Position numbers and translations under genes: made by a program
Shown: positions 33,397-41,509 of the stretch, in pieces
How the letters are laid out: every line of letters begins with the position of its first letter
How positions within the stretch are numbered: position 1 is the stretch's first letter
Source: Collinsella sp. AF23-2
Lineage (GTDB): Bacteria; Actinomycetota; Coriobacteriia; Coriobacteriales; Coriobacteriaceae
Length of the DNA: 64,000 bases
Assembly (NCBI RefSeq): GCF_003459245.1
Contig: NZ_QRVG01000012.1
Span: 1-64,000, forward strand
Reading direction: 5' to 3'
The notes under the pieces: generated by a model
Database searches by the model: none
Told to the model about the DNA's origin: nothing
What the model saw: the letters and a program-made list of their open reading frames with translations, nothing else

Positions 33397-34815
33397 GTTC
33401 TTCTCCTTCGCCTTCGCGATCTGGATGCGTTTGTTCCATTGAGCTGCGACTGCTAGGCGCTCGTCTTGGGCGCGACGGCGGGCACTTTCGGCGCGCGACT
33501 TGGCCAGCAGCTCTCGGCCGCACGGCAGCACGTCGAGCGTGGCAAAGTAATCGCCCGGGCGCTCAGAGCGTCGAATGAGGTCGGCCGAGCCATCGGGGCG
33601 CAGCAGGACCTCGGCGGAGCGCAGGCGGCCGTTGTAGTTGTAGCCCATAGAGTAGCCATGCGCACCGGTGTCGTGAATCACGAGCAGGTCGCCCATTTCG
33701 ATATGCGGCAGCTCGCGGTCGATGGCGAACTTGTCATTGTTCTCGCACAGATTGCCCGTGATGTCGTAGGTGTCTGTGACGGGCGCTGTGGTCTTGTCGT
33801 CGCCACCCGGCTGGCCCATCACCGTAATGTGGTGGTAAGCGCCGTACATGGCAGGGCGGATCAGGTCGACGGCGCTTGCATCGACACCGATATAGTCCTT
33901 GTAAATCTGCTTCTCGTGAATGGCCTTGGTGACCAGGCAGCCGTAGGGACCCATCATAAAGCGACCCATCTCGGTGCAGATGGCCACATCGCCCATGCCG
34001 GCAGGAACCAGGATCTCGTCGTAGGCAGCGTGTACCCCCTCGCCGATGGCGTGAATGTTGTTGGCCTGTTGCTCGGGCTGATAGGGAATGCCGACGCCGC
34101 CGGACAGATTGATGAAGGCGACGTGCGCGCCGGTCTCGCGCTCCAGGCGTGCGGCAAGCTCAAAGAGGATGCGTGCGAGCTTGGGGTAGTAGTCGTTGGT
34201 GACGGTGTTGCTGGCAAGGAATGCGTGGATGCCAAAGTTTTCGGCGCCCTTGGCCTTGAGCATGCGGAAGGCCTCGAAGAGCTGCTCGGTGGTCATGCCA
34301 TATTTGGAGTCGCCCGGGTTGTCCATGATGCCGTTGGAGAGCTGGAACAGACCGCCTGGATTAAAGCGGCAGCTGACCGTTTTGGGGATGGGCCCCGCAA
34401 CGCGCTCAAAGAACTCGATGTGGCTGATGTCGTCAAAGTTGACGATGGCGCCCAGCTTGTCGGCGAGCTCAAAGTCGGCAGCCGGCGTATCGTTGGACGA
34501 GAACATGATGTCGTGTCCCGTGATACCCAGCGAGCGGGCGATCATGAGCTCGGTATAGCTCGAGCAATCGCAGCCGCAGCCGTATTTGTTGAGAATGGAG
34601 ATGAGCGCCGGGTTGGGGTTGGCCTTGACGGCAAAGTATTCCTTAAAGCCCGGGTTCCATGCAAAGGCGTCGCACACTTCTTGCATGTTGCGGCGGATGC
34701 CCGCCTCGTCGTATAGATGAAACGGCGTGGGGAACTGCTCGACGATATGCTCGAGTGTCTCCTTGTCCACAAACGGCTGCTTGGCCGCATATGCCTCGTT
34801 GGGGGTCAATGCCAT
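32506..34815 (-). CDS. lysA: Diaminopimelate decarboxylase, in-frame with dapA
   Basis: Residues 1 to about 425 are LysA, a fold-type III PLP enzyme making L-lysine: FAVKANPNPAL (PLP lysine), CGCDCSSYTEL, SGGVGIPYQPEQ, VCTEMGR-like ICTEMGRFMMGPYG and HDTGAHGYSMGYNYNG. After a polar linker (about 430-473) the frame continues without stop into DapA (residue 474 on), giving 769 residues. Members are normally separate, 400-430 and 290-300 residues. The gene is preceded by a lysine riboswitch. The ATG at 34815 has a weak ribosome site. Confidence 0.85.
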   Translation of the reverse strand: MALTPNEAYAAKQPFVDKETLEHIVEQFPTPFHLYDEAGIRRNMQEVCDAFAWNPGFKEYFAVKANPNPALISILNKYGCGCDCSSYTELMIARSLGITGHDIMFSSNDTPAADFELADKLGAIVNFDDISHIEFFERVAGPIPKTVSCRFNPGGLFQLSNGIMDNPGDSKYGMTTEQLFEAFRMLKAKGAENFGIHAFLASNTVTNDYYPKLARILFELAARLERETGAHVAFINLSGGVGIPYQPEQQANNIHAIGEGVHAAYDEILVPAGMGDVAICTEMGRFMMGPYGCLVTKAIHEKQIYKDYIGVDASAVDLIRPAMYGAYHHITVMGQPGGDDKTTAPVTDTYDITGNLCENNDKFAIDRELPHIEMGDLLVIHDTGAHGYSMGYNYNGRLRSAEVLLRPDGSADLIRRSERPGDYFATLDVLPCGRELLAKSRAESARRRAQDERLAVAAQWNKRIQIAKAKEKNMDIRTLEGSIVALVTPFKKDGSVDFDALERLIDFHLQNGTDAILTLGTTGESATMTDDEDNSVVAAVVKHVAGRVPVIAGSGSNSTQTMLTKSLTYQGLGADGLLLITPYYNKSNEEGIYQHFKTVADAVDIPCILYNIPGRCGCGISERNVERLAAHPNIMGIKEASGNVAYAAKIAHLLSDDFRMYSGEDALTVPLMSLGASGTISVWADVQPQLVHDMCRAYLDGDVARARDIQIAGQPLINALFSEVNPIPVKEALAQMGMIEANYRMPLCPMADDTRAALTDALKGAGLLD

Positions 34816-34886
34816 GTCCCGTAAACCTCGCTATCCAGACGGCGCCATCTGCGCATCGAATCCGCATAGCGTGGACCCAATGTCCG

Positions 34887-35043
34887 GATAGCGCTCCCGC
34901 ATTGCTGCAGACAGTCCTGTGGGTGTTTCCCACAGGCCCACCAGGTTGTTCGTGCCCGAAAAACCCAGTTCGGCGGGTTTCGCCTCCCCACGGGGTCAAA
35001 GCCTGCTGGCTCGCCCGCGGCTCTTCGTGCCCGCGCCTCTATC
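34887..35043 (-). ncRNA. Lysine riboswitch (L-box) aptamer
   Basis: On the minus strand the leader begins GATAGAGGCGCGGGC followed by CGAAGAGC, then GGGGAGGCGAAACCCGCCGAA, a long GGGCCTGTGGG hairpin, ACTGTCTGCAG and finally TGCGGGAGCGCTATC. These are the L-box signatures: the GATAG/CTATC P1 pair, AGAGGYGC, the GGGGAGNG-GCCGAA segment and CTGTC. It stands 71 bp before lysA and would turn the operon off with lysine. Downstream TCTGGATAGC (34830-34839) can pair with the P1 strand GCTATCCGGA (34883-34892) with one G-U, an apparent switching helix. No T-tract terminator follows, so control is probably at translation. Confidence 0.85.
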
Positions 35044-35194
35044 AAGTGGTAAAGACCCTATCACGTTGCACTTTACCAAACAAGAGTATTCGTATATAAC
35101 GTTTAAAAAATGCAGGGATATGCTGGAAATAAGGGTATGGCAATCTTGCGGCACAATAGATAGCAACCGGCGCACACCAATGAAAGGAACCTCT

Positions 35195-36382
35195 ATGACC
35201 GAGCTCCAAGAACTCCGTCGCTATCGTCGCGACTTGCACAGGATCCCGGAGCTCGACTTCGATCTTCCGCAGACGATCGCCTATATCGAGGGCGTGTTGG
35301 CGTCGCTTGCCTGCGAGGTGACCCATCCGTGCCCCAGCTGCGTCTGCGCTTTCTTTGACGCTGGCGTTGGTGCCACGCATGCCACGGCGATTCGTGCGGA
35401 TATGGATGCGCTGCCCATTGCCGAGGCGACGGGTGCGGCCTTCGCCTCGTCTCATCCCGGCAAGATGCACGCTTGCGGGCACGACGGACACATGGCCATG
35501 GCGCTCGCCGCCGCGACGTATGTCGACCGCACGATTCGCGAGCAGCCGGGTTCACTTAAACGCAACGTGCTTTTTGTGTTCCAGCCGGCCGAGGAAACGA
35601 CCGGTGGTGCCAAGACGGTATGCGAGAGTGGTGTGTTCGAGCGCTATGGGGCCGACCGCATTTTTGGCTTCCATGTGTGGCCCGATCTGTCTGCCGGCAC
35701 GCTGGCGAGTTGTTCTGGTCCGCTGCTGGCGCGTTCGAGCGAGACGCATATCCATATTCACGGTGCGAGTATCCATATTGCTAAGACTTATGGTGTGCCG
35801 GTTGAGGAGTCACACGATGCCGCGTTGGCGGCAGCGAAGTTTTTGGTTACCGAGCGCGAGCTGATGGACGAACTGGGCACCGACGAGCCCTGTATCGGCA
35901 AGTTTGGCCTGCTGCAGGCCGGTACCGTCTGCAACGCGGTGGCGGGGGAGGCCCATGTGGCCGGCAGCTTGCGTGTGTTTACGGACGGCATGTTCGACCG
36001 TGCACGCGAGGGTGTGCGCCGCGTGCTTGATGAGGCATGCACTGCAACGGGCTGCACGTACGATCTCGACTTTGCCGAGGGCTATCCGCCGGTCGACAAC
36101 GATCCCGAGTTGTTTGATCGAATCGCGCCTGCTCTGCCCGAGTTACAGCTCGTGGACGAGCCGCTGCTGATTGCCGAGGATTTCGCGTTCTATCAACGCC
36201 ATCTGCCGGGCGTATTTTTCCTGCTGGGCACGGGTATGCCAGAGGACCAAGACAACCCGAGTGATTCGGATGGCTGCCCCGCCTATGCCACAAGCGCTCT
36301 GCATACCGATAGCATGCTCTTCGACGAGGAAATCCTACTCAAAGGCCTCGATGTCTACAAACGATTGCTTGGCTTGGAGTGA
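35195..36382 (+). CDS. M20-family amidohydrolase, possible N-acetyl-diaminopimelate deacetylase
   Basis: 395 residues, M20D metal-dependent amidohydrolase. Metal-binding and catalytic motifs: AIRADMDALPIAE, MHACGHDGHMAM, FVFQPAEETTGG, HVWPDL and LIAEDFAFY. A dimerisation lid lies between about 180 and 300. ATG 35195 follows AAAGGAAC. It is divergent from the lysine operon. Since that operon uses DapH (acetylase branch) and no deacetylase is in it, this enzyme is a candidate DapL-type deacetylase; hippurate or auxin-conjugate-type hydrolase is the alternative. Confidence 0.78.
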   Translation: MTELQELRRYRRDLHRIPELDFDLPQTIAYIEGVLASLACEVTHPCPSCVCAFFDAGVGATHATAIRADMDALPIAEATGAAFASSHPGKMHACGHDGHMAMALAAATYVDRTIREQPGSLKRNVLFVFQPAEETTGGAKTVCESGVFERYGADRIFGFHVWPDLSAGTLASCSGPLLARSSETHIHIHGASIHIAKTYGVPVEESHDAALAAAKFLVTERELMDELGTDEPCIGKFGLLQAGTVCNAVAGEAHVAGSLRVFTDGMFDRAREGVRRVLDEACTATGCTYDLDFAEGYPPVDNDPELFDRIAPALPELQLVDEPLLIAEDFAFYQRHLPGVFFLLGTGMPEDQDNPSDSDGCPAYATSALHTDSMLFDEEILLKGLDVYKRLLGLE

Positions 36383-36384
36383 CG

Positions 36385-36708
36385 ATGGAACGACGCCGAC
36401 GGTCTGCCGTATATAGCCCGGGTGGATGCGGATGCGGTTTGCTGCTGCTTCCGGTCATCGCTGTGAGCATTGGCGTGATGTTTGTGCTTGCTGGGCTGGC
36501 TGCGGCGGCACTCGTACTGTTTATCACTGCCATCGGCGTGACGATTTGGCTTTATCGCAGTCGCGGGCAGCGCCGCGCCGACGGTAAGGCCAATGTTGGA
36601 TGGACCATCTTTTTAGTCGTCGCCTACCTATTGAGCATCAGCTACCTGGTGTTCTTTGTTCTAATGATGATCAGTGCCTTTACCGGGAAATCCGTCATGG
36701 TGGGTTGA
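36385..36708 (+). CDS. Small membrane protein
   Basis: 107 residues with two to three hydrophobic segments: a Gly/Cys-rich GGCGCGLLLLPVIAVSIGVM, LAAAALVLFITAIGVTIWLY, and TIFLVVAYLLSISYLVFFVL. The basic N terminus (MERRRRSAVY) would face the cytosol. TTGGAG and ATG 36385 follow the M20 stop by two bases, so it is coupled to that gene. Family not recognised. Confidence 0.7.
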   Translation: MERRRRSAVYSPGGCGCGLLLLPVIAVSIGVMFVLAGLAAAALVLFITAIGVTIWLYRSRGQRRADGKANVGWTIFLVVAYLLSISYLVFFVLMMISAFTGKSVMVG

Positions 36709-36872
36709 TGCGCTGCCAGCAGACGGTCACGCAAAGTGCGTTTGCTCGGCGTCTGGATAGCTGCATTGGCCGTTTACCGCAACCTTAGCTCTCAGCTAAT
36801 GAATTCAAGTTCAATCCTTTCTACGATGTGCTGTGTGCCGGCACGGTAGCCGGATCGTAGGAAGGATGAATA

Positions 36873-37316
36873 ATGGCAAAAGAGGGAAAGAAGCCGATCG
36901 GCAAGATTGTCCTAGGCGTCATCGTGGTGCTGATTATCGTCGGTGCCGTGGGTTCTATGGGTGGCAATTCAACCGATTCGTCTGCGAGCGATTCGGCAAA
37001 ACCTGCCGAGGCGACACAGCAGGCTGAGGAGCAAAAAGAACCGCAAGAACCGTATACCATTGCTGACGAGGCTGAAGACACCTCCAGTCAGTTTGCCTAT
37101 AAGATCACGGGCACGCTGACCAATAACACGGACAAGGAAAAGAGCTACATTCAGATTGAGTATGTTCTGTATGATGCCGATGGCAACCAGGTTGGAACGG
37201 CTCTTGCAAACACCAACCATCTGAAGGCGGGCGGCTCCTGGAAGTTCGAGGCACTGGGTACGGTGTCTCCCGACCAGGTTGCTAGCTGGGAGCGTTCGGA
37301 CGTAAGCGGTTTCTAG
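36873..37316 (+). CDS. Membrane-anchored FxLYD-domain protein
   Basis: 147 residues: a basic N terminus, one membrane anchor (IVLGVIVVLIIVGAVGSMGG, 12-31), an acidic linker (AEATQQAEEQKEPQEPY), then an FxLYD-like beta domain (YKITGTLTNNTDKEKSYIQI, YVLYDADGNQVGTALAN, LKAGGSWKFEA). Such domains are extracytoplasmic with unknown ligands. It precedes the HTH/kinase pair, separated by 32 bp. Confidence 0.72.
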   Translation: MAKEGKKPIGKIVLGVIVVLIIVGAVGSMGGNSTDSSASDSAKPAEATQQAEEQKEPQEPYTIADEAEDTSSQFAYKITGTLTNNTDKEKSYIQIEYVLYDADGNQVGTALANTNHLKAGGSWKFEALGTVSPDQVASWERSDVSGF

Positions 37317-37348
37317 CATGTTGCATGCACTGGGGGAGGTGAAGTCGT

Positions 37349-37771
37349 ATGCCCGATAAAAAGCTGACCGAGGAGTTGCTCAATGAGCTTCTCGATGCGC
37401 CGAACATCGATGGCTATATCAGGGAGCACGACTTTGCCGCCCCGTCGCTTTCGGACTACCTGAAGCAGCTGCTGCAGGAAAAGGGCTTGGAGCGCTCGCG
37501 CGTGGTTCGTATGGCCGATCTCAATGAGACCTTTGGCTATCAGATCTTTACCGGTGCGCGTCACCCGAGTCGCAATAAGGTGCTGCAGATTGCCTTTGCG
37601 ATGGCGCTGACGCTCAAAGAGGCCAACCGTGCACTGACGGCTGCCGGGGTAAGCGTCCTCAACTGCAAGGATCGCCGTGATGCGATTATCATCTTTTGCA
37701 TCGATCGCGGGTGCAGCCTCCAAAAGGTCAACGAGGAGCTGTATCGCTTTGGCGAGGAGACGGTGAGTTAG
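37349..37771 (+). CDS. HTH (XRE-like) protein paired with a Ser/Thr kinase
   Basis: 140 residues. SLSDYLKQLLQEKGLERSRVVRMADLNETFGYQIFTGARHPSRNKVLQIAF (given here only as a region, residues 32-82) is a helix-turn-helix with the usual YQIFxGxRxPSRxKVL ending; the C-terminal RRDAIIIFCIDRGCSLQKVNEEL is conserved in this protein type. The same protein is often found next to an eukaryote-like kinase, as here. GGGGGAGG sets the ATG. Possibly a kinase substrate or regulator. Confidence 0.7.
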   Translation: MPDKKLTEELLNELLDAPNIDGYIREHDFAAPSLSDYLKQLLQEKGLERSRVVRMADLNETFGYQIFTGARHPSRNKVLQIAFAMALTLKEANRALTAAGVSVLNCKDRRDAIIIFCIDRGCSLQKVNEELYRFGEETVS

Positions 37772-37869
37772 CGACTGATATCTGAGCCGGCGGGGCTGCC
37801 GAACAACGATGCAAGCGAACGGGGCGCGGATGCCATGGGGTGTCTGCGCCCTGCGCTATGATGGAGGCT

Positions 37870-39249
37870 ATGGATACTCAGACCCCAACATATTTCGATG
37901 ACGAGCTGACCGCAGCACTTGCCGAACATCTGGCGTCGCTCGATCGCGACGACAGCTATCGCGTGGAGCGTGTGCTTAAGCGCTCGTCCGTTGAAACAAC
38001 CGAGCTCGTGTACTTTGAAGGAACCGGTGGTGGTTCGCTCGGCCCCTTTGTCCGTAAGCGCATCGATGCCTCGGCTCAAATCGGCGGGGCATACGAGCGT
38101 CTGTTTGCCGCCCAGCGGACAGGCAGGCGTTTTGAGCACCTGCCCAGAATCGTCGATTGTCGTCGTGTGGGCGACGAGCTCAACGTGGTTATGGAATACA
38201 TCGAAGGGGAGACGCTCGGGGCGCTGGTGGACCGTCTGGGAGCCACCCCCGATTATGCGCACGAAATGTATCCTGCCCTATGCGATGCCGTGGGCGAGCT
38301 CCATGCCGGTTTTGCAATGGCGGGGGAGACGTCGGCGCCGGTGATCCATCGCGACCTCAAACCGTCGAATATCATCGTGACGGGTGCCAACTATACGTCT
38401 GATGACGGCCTGACGTTTTCGTCGCTGGTGATTATCGACTTGGGGATCGCGCGCGTATGGCGCGATGGCGCCGATGCCGACACCGTCAAGTTTGGCACGC
38501 GACCCTATGCGCCGCCCGAGCAGTATGGGTTTGGGCAGACGAGTGTGCGCAGCGACGTCTACGCACTTGGCGCCCTGTTGTTCTTCTGCTTGACGGGAGT
38601 CGACCCTAAACCAGGGCTCGACATGCGCGAGCAATGCGAGGCGCGTGGCATTCCCACTCCACTTGCCGATGCCGTCTGCATGTCGATGGCGCTCGACCCG
38701 GCCAAGCGTTTTGCGAGTGCGGAGGCATTGGGACGGGCGACGCGCGCGGCATACGACCTGAGTCGCCCCGTGCGGCCCCCTGCGCCTGCGCCTGTCCGTA
38801 ATCCGGCATCGGAGACGGAGCTGACGCCCCAAGGGCTCCAGAACCCCGCAGGGCTTCCTAGGCCTGCCGCCTCCGCTGCATGCGGTCTGCTCTCTCGCGT
38901 TCCGGAGTCTCTGGGGCGCATTTGGAATACGCTTGTCTGCTTCTCGCTGCTTGTGTTCTTTGCCGGAAGTCACTTTGCCGTCTTTCACCCCACGGGAGCA
39001 AACCAAAGCTACCCGACGTGGCTTCTCGTAATCGAGTATTTTTTCTTTGTCGATGGCCTTATGGTGCTTATGCATTTTGCGCTGCTCGATAAGCGCCGTC
39101 TTCGTCGGCGATTCGCACTGCTCGACAGCTATCGCGGCAAGAAACTCGCGAAACTCTGGCTCAAGGCATTGGGTGTGCTGCTCCTATGCATGATCGTCAT
39201 AGTCGCGGTTGCCAATGCGACCGGCGTCGTCGATACCTCCGCTACCTAA
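37870..39249 (+). CDS. Membrane Ser/Thr protein kinase
   Basis: 459 residues. Kinase domain about 35-300: invariant Lys in FVRKRID, YIEGETLGALV hinge, HRDLKPSNIIV catalytic loop, DLG in place of DFG (IIDLGIAR), GTRPYAPPEQYG activation segment and SDVYALGALLFFCLTG. A Pro-rich linker (300-335) leads to three C-terminal transmembrane segments (VCFSLLVFFAGSHF, LLVIEYFFFVDGLMVLMHF, ALGVLLLCMIVIVAVANATG). No PASTA repeats. ATG 37870 follows TGGAGG. Confidence 0.85.
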   Translation: MDTQTPTYFDDELTAALAEHLASLDRDDSYRVERVLKRSSVETTELVYFEGTGGGSLGPFVRKRIDASAQIGGAYERLFAAQRTGRRFEHLPRIVDCRRVGDELNVVMEYIEGETLGALVDRLGATPDYAHEMYPALCDAVGELHAGFAMAGETSAPVIHRDLKPSNIIVTGANYTSDDGLTFSSLVIIDLGIARVWRDGADADTVKFGTRPYAPPEQYGFGQTSVRSDVYALGALLFFCLTGVDPKPGLDMREQCEARGIPTPLADAVCMSMALDPAKRFASAEALGRATRAAYDLSRPVRPPAPAPVRNPASETELTPQGLQNPAGLPRPAASAACGLLSRVPESLGRIWNTLVCFSLLVFFAGSHFAVFHPTGANQSYPTWLLVIEYFFFVDGLMVLMHFALLDKRRLRRRFALLDSYRGKKLAKLWLKALGVLLLCMIVIVAVANATGVVDTSAT

Positions 39250-39253
39250 AAGA

Positions 39254-39276
39254 AAAGGGCCCCATTGGGGCCCTTT
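39254..39276. terminator. Bidirectional terminator
   Basis: AAAGGGCCCC (39254-39263) pairs with GGGGCCCTTT (39267-39276) around ATT. Lies between the convergent kinase and coiled-coil genes. Confidence 0.8.
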
Positions 39277-39286
39277 GCAGTTGCGC

Positions 39287-40420
39287 TTAGATGCGGTTCA
39301 TCTGAGCGGCGACTTTGTTGTACCAGTCCTGCCACGTGGGCGGGCAGTACTTTTTGGCCGCTGCCGGGGTAAGGGTGGAGCCGTAGTTGGCGCCCAGATA
39401 GGCAACGTGAGCGGAGATGCCCTCGCTCCAGCTGCCAAAGCTGCGCCAACCGCCGCCACGGGCACTCCAGCCCCAGGCGTTGTAAGAATTGGCGCAATAA
39501 GCACCCTTGGTGCTCTCGATGCAGGCGATGGCGGGGGACCAACGGGGGTCGACACCGGTATTCCAAGCGGCGACGGCAAAGTTATAGCCCTGGCCTGCCA
39601 TGGGGGAGCCGGCGAGATAATTGTCGATGCGGCTCGTCCACTCATTGATGAACGAATCGTAATCGGAGCTACCGGTATTGGCGTTGTTCACCGTGGTGTC
39701 GATGGTGGTGTTGGTGTTGGTGGCCTGGCTGCTGGAATTGCTGCCGCTTACGCCCTCGCCCGAGAGCTTCTCGGCGGCAGCGGCCTTATCGGCCTCAAGC
39801 TTGGCAAGCTCGGCGGCATTTTCCTGCTCGGCTTTTGCCTGCGCCTCGCTGCGGAGCTGCTGGGCCTGAGCCAACGCATCCTCGGCGTTTTTCTGCTCTG
39901 TCTCAAGCTGAGACTTGGCCTGCTGGAGCTCAGCCTTGTTCTGCTCGAGTTCGGTTTGCATGTTATTGAGCTGTTCGATCTCGTCGACGCTCGAGCTCGT
40001 GATCTGGTTGGTGTATTTACAGGTCGTGATGAACTCACCTAGGCTCTGCGCGTTGACCAGGAAGCTCACAATGGGATTGGTGCCCTTCTGATACTTGTAC
40101 AGATCGCGCATGGCGGAGCTTGCCTTGGCCTGCTGCTCGGGAAGCTTAGCCTCGATTTCCTCGATGCTCGCCTCATTGGAGTCAATCTGCTTTTGCAGGT
40201 CATCGAGTTTGGTGCGGGCCTCGTTGTAGGCGCTCGTGGCGGCTTCAATCTTCTGCTGGGCTGCGGAAAGCTGGTCCTGCGTTGCCTGCGAGGCGGCATA
40301 CGCCGCAACGGGGGAGAGCATCGGCGTGGCCGTCAGCGCAACGGCGAGCGCGGCGCTCGTGATGATACGAGCCGGCTTCGACGCAATGAGCGCTGCGGTG
40401 CGATGATTCGAATGCTGCAT
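39287..40420 (-). CDS. Secreted coiled-coil protein with lysozyme-like C-terminal domain
   Basis: 377 residues. Signal peptide around IITSAALAVALTATPMLSPVAAYA; a long coiled coil from about 35 to 215 (PcsB/CwlO-type N domain); a Ser/Asn/Thr linker; and a C-terminal region (SFINEWTSRIDNYLAG, ACIESTKGAYCANSYNAWGW, GISAHVAYLGANYG) similar to Bax/lysozyme-like folds that act on peptidoglycan. The Glu in ACIES could be catalytic. Start ATG 40420 follows AGAGGGA. Role in cell-wall remodelling is inferred. Its 234-bp upstream region holds GAACCTT-type palindromes. Confidence 0.75.
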   Translation of the reverse strand: MQHSNHRTAALIASKPARIITSAALAVALTATPMLSPVAAYAASQATQDQLSAAQQKIEAATSAYNEARTKLDDLQKQIDSNEASIEEIEAKLPEQQAKASSAMRDLYKYQKGTNPIVSFLVNAQSLGEFITTCKYTNQITSSSVDEIEQLNNMQTELEQNKAELQQAKSQLETEQKNAEDALAQAQQLRSEAQAKAEQENAAELAKLEADKAAAAEKLSGEGVSGSNSSSQATNTNTTIDTTVNNANTGSSDYDSFINEWTSRIDNYLAGSPMAGQGYNFAVAAWNTGVDPRWSPAIACIESTKGAYCANSYNAWGWSARGGGWRSFGSWSEGISAHVAYLGANYGSTLTPAAAKKYCPPTWQDWYNKVAAQMNRI

Positions 40421-40490
40421 CCAGTCCCTCTGCAATCAATCGTAGGTTATGGTTCGAACGGTATTCTACTACTGCTTTCGACCTCAACTT

Positions 40491-40586
40491 GAACCTTAAA
40501 GGTTCCAAAGGGTAAAGTTGAACTTGAGGCTTTGGCTTTGACCTGCAGTTATGATGAATTGTTGAGAAACCATAGAGTTCAACTTT
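40491..40586. promoter_or_regulatory. Palindromes upstream of the coiled-coil cell-wall gene
   Basis: GAACCTT and AAGGTTC form a 15-bp palindrome with a central A at 40491-40505. AAAGTTGAACT at 40514-40524 is repeated inverted as AGTTCAACTTT at 40576-40586. The 40421-40654 interval has no gene; these sites may be operators for the divergent reading of 40420(-). Confidence 0.4.
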
Positions 40587-40654
40587 AACGTTACAGAGCC
40601 CTGTTTGAGAGGTGTTTTGGGCTGTAAAAGCTATCTCAACGTGGGGTTTTACAA

Positions 40655-41287
40655 CTACAGCGTGCCCTCCTGACGAGCCCGCTCAATCTCTTCGAGGGCC
40701 TCGGCAGGGGTGAACGAGCAGGTGCCGTCGCCGAACTTGACCACCTGGATGTCGTCGCCGATATGGACCTCTCCGCCCTTTAGTACCACGCCAAAAACGC
40801 CCTCGTGGGGAAAGATGCAGTCGCCGGCGAGATAGTAGACGGCACAGCGTGTGTGGCAGACCTTGCCGATTTGGCTGATTTCGACAAGCACCTCGCTGCC
40901 AAGCTTGAGCTGCGTGCCCAAGGGGAGCGAGAGTAGATTGATGCCTTGCGTGGTGAAATTCTCCCCAAAGTCACCCTGGCGCACATCGAGTCCGCGGGCC
41001 TGCGCCGTCTGGATGGACTCTTCGGCCAAAAAGGAAACCTGACGGTGCCAATGCCCGGCGTGTGCGTCGGAGGCGAGGCCAAATTGCTCTGTAACGGTGT
41101 CGTGTCCATCCGCGACGGGCGACTTGCGCGTGCCCTTGCGCGCCGACGTGTTGATCGAGACAATGCGGGCGAGCCTGTCGTAGGCATCGTTTGCTGTGCG
41201 TAGGGGAACGGCCGTTTGTGCGCGTTCCGCCAGCTCGCGCTTCGCGGCATTGAGGATGGGGTTATCGGTCGGATGGTCTTGGGGCAC
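40655..41287 (-). CDS. MOSC-domain protein
   Basis: 210 residues with a MOSC domain, the fold that carries sulfur for molybdenum-cofactor enzymes or reduces N-hydroxylated compounds. Signature: GDFGENFTTQGINLLSLPLGTQL, ISQIGKVCHTRCAVYY (putative sulfide-carrying Cys) and GVFGVVLKGGEVHIGD. GTG 41287 follows GAAAGG by eight bases; an internal start is possible because residues 1-45 are not conserved-looking. No molybdopterin genes are adjacent. Confidence 0.8.
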   Translation of the reverse strand: MPQDHPTDNPILNAAKRELAERAQTAVPLRTANDAYDRLARIVSINTSARKGTRKSPVADGHDTVTEQFGLASDAHAGHWHRQVSFLAEESIQTAQARGLDVRQGDFGENFTTQGINLLSLPLGTQLKLGSEVLVEISQIGKVCHTRCAVYYLAGDCIFPHEGVFGVVLKGGEVHIGDDIQVVKFGDGTCSFTPAEALEEIERARQEGTL

Positions 41288-41509
41288 GTGCGCGCCTTTC
41301 GTTTGAGGATGTCAATACGCTGAATCCTACAACAATGGTAGGTTCATTGCCCATTGTCATACAACGGTGAGCGCCGTCTTCATGCTGGACGATTACGTCG
41401 ATTGCCATAGATACGGTGGAGCTTTGGGCGCCGGCGGCTTGGCACGCTAGAATAAATCAGTTGCGCAAAGACCGCCCGTTGTGTGGGCAGTTCATGATAG
41501 GAAGTTTCC

